NCBI GenBank assembly: GCA_964590225.1 | Contig: CAZPWS010000022.1 | Coordinates: forward strand, 1-48,342 | Source of the DNA: JAEUSG01 sp964590225 | GTDB taxonomy: Bacteria > Fibrobacterota > OXYB2-FULL-49-7 > JAEUSG01 | Reading direction: 5' to 3' | DNA: 48,342 nt | Shown: positions 44,501 to 48,342 of the stretch, piece by piece | Layout: each line of letters begins with the position of its first letter | Position numbering within the stretch: the first letter of the stretch is position 1 | Made by a program: the position numbers and the translations under genes | Notes under the pieces: generated by a model | The model's database searches: none | Seen by the model: the letters and a program-made list of their open reading frames with translations, nothing else | Told to the model about the DNA's origin: nothing

Positions 44501-44946
44501 AGCTGCGAAGAGAATCCCCGTATCCAGCTGCTTGAAACTTTCGATACTGTGCCTGGCAGTTTCTCTGAGTGGTTAAATACCTCGTCTCCAAATTCTGTGT
44601 CAAACACAGAATAGGAGGCTATATAGTCGTCCCTGTTTTTATTGAGACGAACAGAAACTACAAGATTGACTCCAAGCTCTTTTGCTATTCTTCTGTAGCA
44701 GTCGCTATTTTCGCATCCACCCATTGCTGTTGACAGCTTGTTTATCTTTGCTATATCAATAAAATCGAACAGATCGCCCATAGACTTAACGGATTTTACA
44801 AATTTTTCCTGAAAAGCCTTTGTCTCGGAAGCGGTTACTCCGTTTCCCTTTGTCATATCGAGAATAACTATCGAGCGAGCAGAAAACAAATTTTGGGCGG
44901 ATAACAAAAAAAGCAGCAGAAGAATAGATCTGGGTTGTTTATACAT
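41599..44946 (-). CDS. giant outer-membrane protein: CsgG-like domain, beta-helix, beta-barrel
   Basis: About 1115 residues. The ATG at 44946 gives a good signal peptide (about 1-23, ILLLLFLLSAQNLFSA); a GTG at 44967 would add seven residues. Domain 1 (about 25-160) looks like the CsgG/TolB-N type fold: IVILDMTKGNGVTASETKAF, KLSTAMGGCENSDCYRRIAKELGVNLVVSVRLN. Domain 2 (about 185-415) is a right-handed beta-helix (GQVLEIEEGVRILIGG, FRHCVIMHSNFGLCVENGNLMLAGCSFEKNSI). The last 640 residues are strand-rich with the look of a large barrel and end in Phe (TYFGGVSANYLF). No family name is secure. Divergent from the second SH3/LDNP gene (107-bp gap containing a (TA)n run), so the two may work together (inference). 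Confidence 0.68.
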   Translation of the reverse strand: MYKQPRSILLLLFLLSAQNLFSARSIVILDMTKGNGVTASETKAFQEKFVKSVKSMGDLFDFIDIAKINKLSTAMGGCENSDCYRRIAKELGVNLVVSVRLNKNRDDYIASYSVFDTEFGDEVFNHSEKLPGTVSKVSSSWIRGFSSQLEPLGYAVHSSDGSDAEEAAKATIILDDQLTGKLSRDKSPYLLVKSIVIPAGQVLEIEEGVRILIGGKNTSIVCYGQLFVNGTVANPVVFRSSKKEPNSWDWDRIYVRGNTRSHFRHCVIMHSNFGLCVENGNLMLAGCSFEKNSITAMYFRQADVQIERSIIGKGHIMGIHVDGGSRVSIDSGSIKGCSRAIIVQAYGRISVKGTRLENNDYAVALDSRSFVDLLDVLVYDNRVGILSDVDIPKNRLLTVRGNDENFRLGTRKELMGLFARPEMLTAVKVREKALLVDTATFEKGFSSTITRGESFAARWGIIGQLNGGLAYRSVTDLNREVHTGSSIDETPHQSTYVPGIRPEVQLYMQSKVGDRELDLTFNAYGNYNSPRLQPLSGEPSGDPNLRTLEAYRNLQKIELINISASLPGRSLFLGDFSENISDLSVSSRQIRGIKYLQNFDLTDERKATAFFSFGQSSLPWPKGLKPDMLDSNTTPARQEWLGCAAAKGEVIRDFKVGANFVFTRQIDNPLLFPGLSFDSTDLYGADPKISALSWSVTGHRYINRYFSAYVELAAGYGDTLSVDVDSSDITLAHSKDTLIHRPIDEKNIAGMIGLEYQWNGFTGLLEYIRAENQFYTGGNPSMKPSVGALQKARYNLARTIELERFKAHIPSVDLAIGLDWEGAVSEEVGIKVDTAGPKGYSIFGLSEAEKLNLIASKSNPDFSYHPFENRFRGSLSLRIPISVFSIEPELSYYHESKPLLKRDSISKQISVSVDGQEKKVVASEYVDAESRKQLGLGLLWAPGYGNEFISNMRLKINLEGILIEDFNDGDVDPLKWSKNDGSQKKIKGSLSTRIWKRKFNNKLESSWRSKTKKEREELMTTVSLMDKLSFDIIPRKIQIGINGYYTKDVTNYVDNSVSITDIKKVYGAELECKLSLLTSVSLTAKSGYEYGYDNASGGAENYKTYFGGVSANYLF

Positions 44947-44986
44947 GTGAGTAATATATATATACACGGCAGATTATATAAAGAAG

Positions 44987-45015
44987 TTGTTTTTGGCTGT
45001 GTTTGTAATTAATTA
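44987..45015 (+). promoter_or_regulatory. possible promoter of the SH3/LDNP gene
   Basis: TTGTTT (44987-44992), 17 bp, TAATTA (45010-45015), in an AT-rich gap before the ATG at 45054. Weak hexamers. The same gap, including the TA run at 44953-44964, could also serve the divergent minus-strand gene. Confidence 0.3.
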
Positions 45016-45053
45016 TTTATTACGGTACAAAAATAATAACGGGGGTATTGAAA

Positions 45054-45527
45054 ATGAAAAAATTTCTTATAACAGTGTTGTTCCTTCTCTCAGTCACCTA
45101 CGGGGCAAAGGAGAGTATGGTTGTAGCGAAAAAAGAGGGAGCAAAAATATATCAGAACCGCACACGGCAAATGTATGAGCAACCCATTTATACAGCTAAG
45201 GAAGACGAAACCATGACAGTGCTTGAAACTGACAGAGAGTTTCTACGGGTAAAACTGGCCAGCGGCAAAGAAGGATGGGTTGAGAAAAGGGCTGTTAGTG
45301 AGTTTAAGGGAAATAAAGCAACAAGTTACACTTTTGATGCAGCTGAAGTACAGGGATGGCTGGACAACCCACAGGCCGTTTACATTCTTGATATGACTGA
45401 TCCGAATTTCAAACCTATAAAACTCGATAAAAGTTTTTCAGATAAAATCGAGGAAAATGTCGATCGTGAAAAATCGGAAGAAAGTCACGGTATGTACCGT
45501 CCTCAATCCGGAACAAAATCAAAGTAA
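45054..45527 (+). CDS. exported SH3-like protein with LDNP motif, paralogue of the motor-operon protein
   Basis: A 157-residue exported protein: signal peptide MKKFLITVLFLLSVTYGA, SH3-like domain (IYTAKEDETMTVLETD, FLRVKLASGKEGWVEKRAV) and tail VQGWLDNPQAVYIL then FKPIKLDKSF. These line up with the protein at 22750-23271 through both the RVK..EEGWV.K.AV and the V.G[YW]LDNP...YI motifs, with the same spacing to PI.[LV]D..F. ATG 45054 lies 8 nt after GGGGG; TTG at 45048 is a less likely start. Faces away from the giant barrel gene. Confidence 0.75.
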   Translation: MKKFLITVLFLLSVTYGAKESMVVAKKEGAKIYQNRTRQMYEQPIYTAKEDETMTVLETDREFLRVKLASGKEGWVEKRAVSEFKGNKATSYTFDAAEVQGWLDNPQAVYILDMTDPNFKPIKLDKSFSDKIEENVDREKSEESHGMYRPQSGTKSK

Positions 45528-45555
45528 GCCGAGCGAGAAAGGCTGTTAAGGAGCC

Positions 45556-46164
45556 TTAGAATTTAACCTGTGGGGCGCTTTGCGCTGACGCATCCGCTTC
45601 AAAAAGTGTCGCTCTGGCCGTGCCCATAAATCCTGCCATTAGATTGTTGGGGAAACGGCGAATGTATGTGTTAAGTTTTTGTACTTCTTCATTGTACCTG
45701 CGTCGTTCAACTGCAATCCGGTTTTCTGTACCTTCAAGCTGAGATTGAAAGCTTAAGAAATTTTGGTTGGCTTTAAGATCTGGATACCTTTCAACTACAA
45801 CCATAAGGCGTTGCAATGCACCTCCGAGAGAGTTTTGTGCAGCGGCATATTTTTTCATCAATTCAGGGTTGTTGACAACATCGGAAGTAATATTAACTAC
45901 ACCACCTACACGGGATCTCGCCTCTGTAACGCTTTCAAGAGTTGATTTTTCGTGAGAGGCGTATCCTTTAACTGTTTCAACAAGGTTTGGAATAAGATCA
46001 GCTCGCCGTTGATATGTATTTTGCACTTGCCCCCACGCCCCTTTTACAGTCTCTTCCAAGGTAACAATATTGTTGCGTATAGAAATTGCCTTACCAGCAA
46101 TAATTAGAGCGGTGAGCAGTAGTACGCCGATGATTACGAGTGCAATAATCCAGCCCTTTTTCAT
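45556..46164 (-). CDS. lemA: LemA family membrane protein
   Basis: A 202-residue LemA protein: one N-terminal membrane helix (about 5-27), then a long helical domain with the family motifs TYQRRADLIPNLVETVKGYASHE (about 50-72), VTEARSRVG, LQRLMVVVERYPDLKANQNFL and RRFPNNLMAGFMG. The cellular role of LemA is poorly known. It often lies with TPM-domain or HtpX genes, but neither is present here. Twelve bp after the gene for an uncharacterised protein, so the two form a small operon. Confidence 0.93.
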   Translation of the reverse strand: MKKGWIIALVIIGVLLLTALIIAGKAISIRNNIVTLEETVKGAWGQVQNTYQRRADLIPNLVETVKGYASHEKSTLESVTEARSRVGGVVNITSDVVNNPELMKKYAAAQNSLGGALQRLMVVVERYPDLKANQNFLSFQSQLEGTENRIAVERRRYNEEVQKLNTYIRRFPNNLMAGFMGTARATLFEADASAQSAPQVKF

Positions 46165-46176
46165 AAAATTCTCCCT

Positions 46177-46824
46177 CTATTCAATTATATCTGACAATTT
46201 ATCAAGTGTTTCAACATATTTTAGATAGACGGCTTCGACTTCGTTCCGTTTGACTTCTTGATTGATTAGTACATTTAACGGAGAGCTGTCGATATTATAA
46301 AGAGCTGAAAGGCGAGGCAAGATATCGTTTGCTTTTGGTGCAAGTTCTCCCTTAAGAACTATTAAGCCAATCGCTATTCTGCGAAAATCGGACAACGAAA
46401 GATAAAGGGTATCCAAAAGGTTTTTTGAGTCTGGCTGATTTACAAAGGCTGCTTTCAAGTGCATTGACTTTCCCTTGATCTCTCTCTCGCATTGCAACCG
46501 GACAAATCGGATATCGGGGGTTCTGTTTTTAAATGGAGAATCACCGATGATAATCGTACTATATGCCTGAAGTTCAAGAAATTCAAGCGGGAAGCTATCC
46601 ATGGATGTTTCTATGAATGGGTTTGTAAAAAGTAACGGAAAGGCAAACCCATCTTTTGAGGGCATTACAAGAGATTGTCGGATCTTTTTGATGTTATCTG
46701 GAGAATAATCTGTTAATAGGAGACCTATGGTTTTTTGTGCTTCATCAACAAAAAAGGCAGCGACGAGCGGATCGGGATAAAGTGAACGGATAGAATCAAG
46801 CATACTGGAACTTTTTTTATTCAT
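46177..46824 (-). CDS. hypothetical protein, possibly nucleotidyltransferase-like
   Basis: A 215-residue cytoplasmic protein with no signal or membrane segment. The stretch FPLEFLELQAYSTIIIGDSPF (about 78-98) resembles the PLEFLDxKxRHxVLYGED segment of some proteins annotated as nucleotidyltransferase-like, but the GSxxxGD active-site motif is not present, so any such activity is doubtful. The C-terminus is helical (NQEVKRNEVEAVYLKYVETLDKLSDII). It is immediately upstream of lemA and 21 bp downstream of the tRNA-Arg gene on the same strand. Confidence 0.6.
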   Translation of the reverse strand: MNKKSSSMLDSIRSLYPDPLVAAFFVDEAQKTIGLLLTDYSPDNIKKIRQSLVMPSKDGFAFPLLFTNPFIETSMDSFPLEFLELQAYSTIIIGDSPFKNRTPDIRFVRLQCEREIKGKSMHLKAAFVNQPDSKNLLDTLYLSLSDFRRIAIGLIVLKGELAPKANDILPRLSALYNIDSSPLNVLINQEVKRNEVEAVYLKYVETLDKLSDIIE

Positions 46825-46845
46825 GTCCTACTTTCCAAGTTCAAT

Positions 46846-46919
46846 CGTGGGTGGAAGGACTTGAACCCTCAGCCTACAGAACCGGAATCTGTCGCTCTAT
46901 CCAGTTGAGCTACACCCAC
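46846..46919 (-). tRNA. tRNA-Arg (anticodon CCG)
   Basis: A 74-nt cloverleaf on the minus strand. The acceptor stem GTGGGTG/CACCCAC is perfect; the D arm is GCTC...GAGC, the anticodon stem ACAGA/TCTGT with loop TTCCGGT (anticodon CCG, reads CGG), and the T arm GAGGG/CCTTC with loop TTCAAGT. CCA is not encoded, so a CCA-adding enzyme is needed. Confidence 0.95.
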
Positions 46920-47001
46920 ATCATTTATACCAATACCACCGGCAAAAGATACAAAAAATCTGGGTGCGATGAAACATATATTTAAAAAACCAATATAAAA
47001 A

Positions 47002-47850
47002 TCAACCGCCCAGCAAAGAAAGAACACTCTGCGGAACCTGATTTGCCTGTGCAAGCATGGCAGTAGCAGACTGATTAAGTATCTGGCTTCGCATAAAATG
47101 AGTGGTTTGCTCGGCGAAATCAACATCTCGAATAGTAGATTCGGCAGCCTGCATATTATGCGTTTGGTTGTCAAGGTTGTTAACGGCATGTTCAAGCCTG
47201 TTTATGTAAGCGCCGAGGTCGGATCGCATTCTGTTTACTGACATTATAGCATTATCAACAGCTGTAATGGCGTTAAGAGCACCAACATTGGTAGAAATTC
47301 CGCTATTGGTTAAACCGAGAGCACCAGCAGAAACAGATGATATCGTAAGCGCGAGTCTATCAACACCCTGAACATTATTTGCCCCTATATGAAGTATCGA
47401 CGACGAACCTCCCGCCACGCCAAATCCTTCTCCGCCATAAATTAGGGTTTGTCCGTTATATTGTGCAGCTGCAGAAATTCGCGTTATTTCCTCAGTTAAT
47501 GCCTGAAATTCCTGATCAAGGTACTGTCTCTCAACAGTTGTAAGGGTGTCGTTATCTGACTGGACGGATAACTCCCTCATGCGCTGGAGCATAGCCGAAA
47601 TCTCATTGGCCGCACCTTCCGCAATTTTAAGGAGGGCGATACCATCGTTGGCATTACGGTTAGCAACCTGAGAGCCTCTTACCTGAGTTCTAAGAGATTC
47701 TGAGACAGATAGCCCGGCCGCATCATCACTTGCCCTATTTATGCGAAGGCCAGTAGAAAGCCTTTCGAGGGACTTGCCTAAGTCTCTCTGGACCTGGTTA
47801 AGCTGACCCGTTGTAACCATGGCGGGTATATTATGATTTATCCTTGGCAT
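47002..47850 (-). CDS. fliC: flagellin
   Basis: Filament subunit, 282 residues. The N-terminal D0/D1 region is classic (INHNIPAMVTTGQLNQVQRDLGKSLERLSTGLRINRASDDAAGLSVSESLR, SQVANRNANDGIALLKIAEGA) and so is the C-terminal one (NRMRSDLGAYINRLEHAVNNL, ATAMLAQANQVPQSVLSLLGG). The variable centre is short (about 140-195), so the filament surface should be plain. A perfect AGGAGG (47860-47865) lies 9 nt before the ATG, and a sigma-54 promoter precedes it. No other flagellar gene is in the window. After its stop, about 80 bp without features lead to the tRNA gene. Confidence 0.96.
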   Translation of the reverse strand: MPRINHNIPAMVTTGQLNQVQRDLGKSLERLSTGLRINRASDDAAGLSVSESLRTQVRGSQVANRNANDGIALLKIAEGAANEISAMLQRMRELSVQSDNDTLTTVERQYLDQEFQALTEEITRISAAAQYNGQTLIYGGEGFGVAGGSSSILHIGANNVQGVDRLALTISSVSAGALGLTNSGISTNVGALNAITAVDNAIMSVNRMRSDLGAYINRLEHAVNNLDNQTHNMQAAESTIRDVDFAEQTTHFMRSQILNQSATAMLAQANQVPQSVLSLLGG

Positions 47851-47913
47851 ATATTTTTGCCTCCTTTTTTACTTAGCCGATGCTAACACTTTTCCGTGCC
47901 GTTTATGCAGTAA

Positions 47914-47929
47914 TGCAACAGGTGTGCCA
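47914..47929 (-). promoter_or_regulatory. sigma-54 promoter of flagellin
   Basis: Read on the minus strand, TGGCACACCTGTTGCA has the GG-N10-GC spacing and an almost full match to the RpoN consensus TGGCACG-N4-TTGC. It lies 64 bp before the flagellin ATG, giving a start near 47903 and a 5' leader of about 50 nt. Sigma-54 control implies an enhancer-binding activator (FlrC/FlgR type) elsewhere in the genome. Confidence 0.88.
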
Positions 47930-48050
47930 AGATGTAACTTAAGGATTTACAATGCTTTTTAACACAAAACATTATTATATCGTTTAAGTTTGTTGCTACT
48001 ATCAGGCAAAAAAATCCACGCACTGGAATTAAAAGTTGAACAAGGCAATG

Positions 48051-48342
48051 CTATTTTATATAGGGCAATACTATTGGCCGCTTGTTGGAGAAGTGTACCT
48101 CAACAGCACCATGTTTATCGGTACGAAATACTTCTGAACCTAAGCTATTAAGTCTCTTTATGGTTTCGATATGTGGGTGATGGTATTTATTGAAGCTACC
48201 GACCGAAATAATAGCGTATTTGGGTTTAGTCGCCCGCAGAAAAAGATCAGACGAAGAATAGCGTGATCCGTGATGGGGAACCTTTACAATATCCACGGCA
48301 GAAATGTTTTTCTTTTCCGCAAGTAATCGCTCAGTTGATATT
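48051..48342 (-). CDS. comEC: ComEC/Rec2-type protein, C-terminal metallo-beta-lactamase part (cut by window edge)
   Basis: The frame is open to the window edge, so the N-terminal side is missing. The visible 96 residues include VDIVKVPHHGSRYSSSDLFLRATKPKYAIISVG and NKYHHPHIETIKRLNSLG, which match the end of the beta-lactamase-like domain of ComEC (LKVPHHGS; HPH). ComEC forms the inner-membrane DNA channel in natural transformation. A stand-alone MBL-fold hydrolase is the alternative. The gap 47851-48050 holds only the flagellin promoter. Confidence 0.78.
   Translation of the reverse strand, partial: ISTERLLAEKKNISAVDIVKVPHHGSRYSSSDLFLRATKPKYAIISVGSFNKYHHPHIETIKRLNSLGSEVFRTDKHGAVEVHFSNKRPIVLPYIK

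Noticed and set aside
45539..45557. AAGGCT/AGCCTT hairpin between convergent genes as a terminator
   Set aside because: The stem has only six pairs, lacks a T-run and overlaps the lemA stop codon; too weak to list.
46177..46824. Assignment as a functional nucleotidyltransferase
   Set aside because: Only one short segment is reminiscent of the family, and the catalytic GSxxxGD motif is not seen.
46846..46919. tRNA-Arg as an integration site for a mobile element
   Set aside because: No integrase, no repeated tRNA end and no change of gene style around it.

Overview
This 48.3 kb window comes from a Gram-negative (diderm) bacterium with moderately AT-rich DNA and tightly packed genes. The evidence is an LPS heptose epimerase (HldD), a periplasmic SurA-type chaperone, OmpA and several outer-membrane beta-barrels, Lol-type lipoproteins, a flagellin with a sigma-54 promoter and a type A RNase P RNA. 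The mix of TPR/beta-barrel fusions, a TolQ-TolR-TolR motor with an AgmX/TonB-like protein, OmpA with thrombospondin type 3 repeats, and flagellin suggests Fibrobacterota (a flagellated chitinivibrio-like lineage) or a nearby phylum. That placement is inference from gene content only.

Layout. 1-600: RNase P RNA. 639-2611: SurA-like chaperone and an FtsE-like ATPase. 2618-9293: an oligopeptide ABC importer with its own good promoter; the substrate-binding protein and the first permease are fused into one 1.1-kilo-residue polypeptide, followed by OppC, OppD and OppF. 9297-12380: class I fumarase and a B12-type radical SAM enzyme. 12392-14823 (minus): short prepilin peptidase and a TonB-like membrane protein with FlgD-like and DUF4159-like domains.

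15020-27639 (plus), behind a near-consensus sigma-70 promoter: beta-helix/TSP3/OmpA protein, beta-barrel/TPR fusion, giant TPR protein, SH3 protein, TolQ/MotA homologue, two TolR/ExbD homologues, AgmX/TonB-like protein, outer-membrane barrel. This looks like a complete proton-driven trans-envelope machine of the Agl-Glt/Nfs (Myxococcus gliding/spore-coat) or Tol/Ton type, in an unusual form. It is followed without a real gap by an ADP/ATP-carrier-like transporter with HEAT repeats and a separate cyclic-nucleotide-binding protein.

30822-36580: a sugar-type ABC importer (binding lipoprotein, two permeases, MalK-like ATPase) with a small lipoprotein and a TPR protein. 36626-41595: SPASM radical SAM protein (minus), TrmB, HldD, archaeal-type phosphoglycerate mutase and a TPR lipoprotein. 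41599-44946 (minus) encodes a giant CsgG-like/beta-helix/beta-barrel protein, divergent from a second SH3 protein that is a clear paralogue of the one in the motor operon. 45556-48342 (all minus): LemA, a hypothetical protein, tRNA-Arg(CCG), flagellin and the C-terminal end of a ComEC-type protein cut by the window edge.

The most notable item is the 15-27.6 kb motor operon. Its first TolR homologue has Asn where the proton-carrying Asp is expected, while the second keeps Asp. No CRISPR array, insertion sequence, phage gene or integration site was seen.
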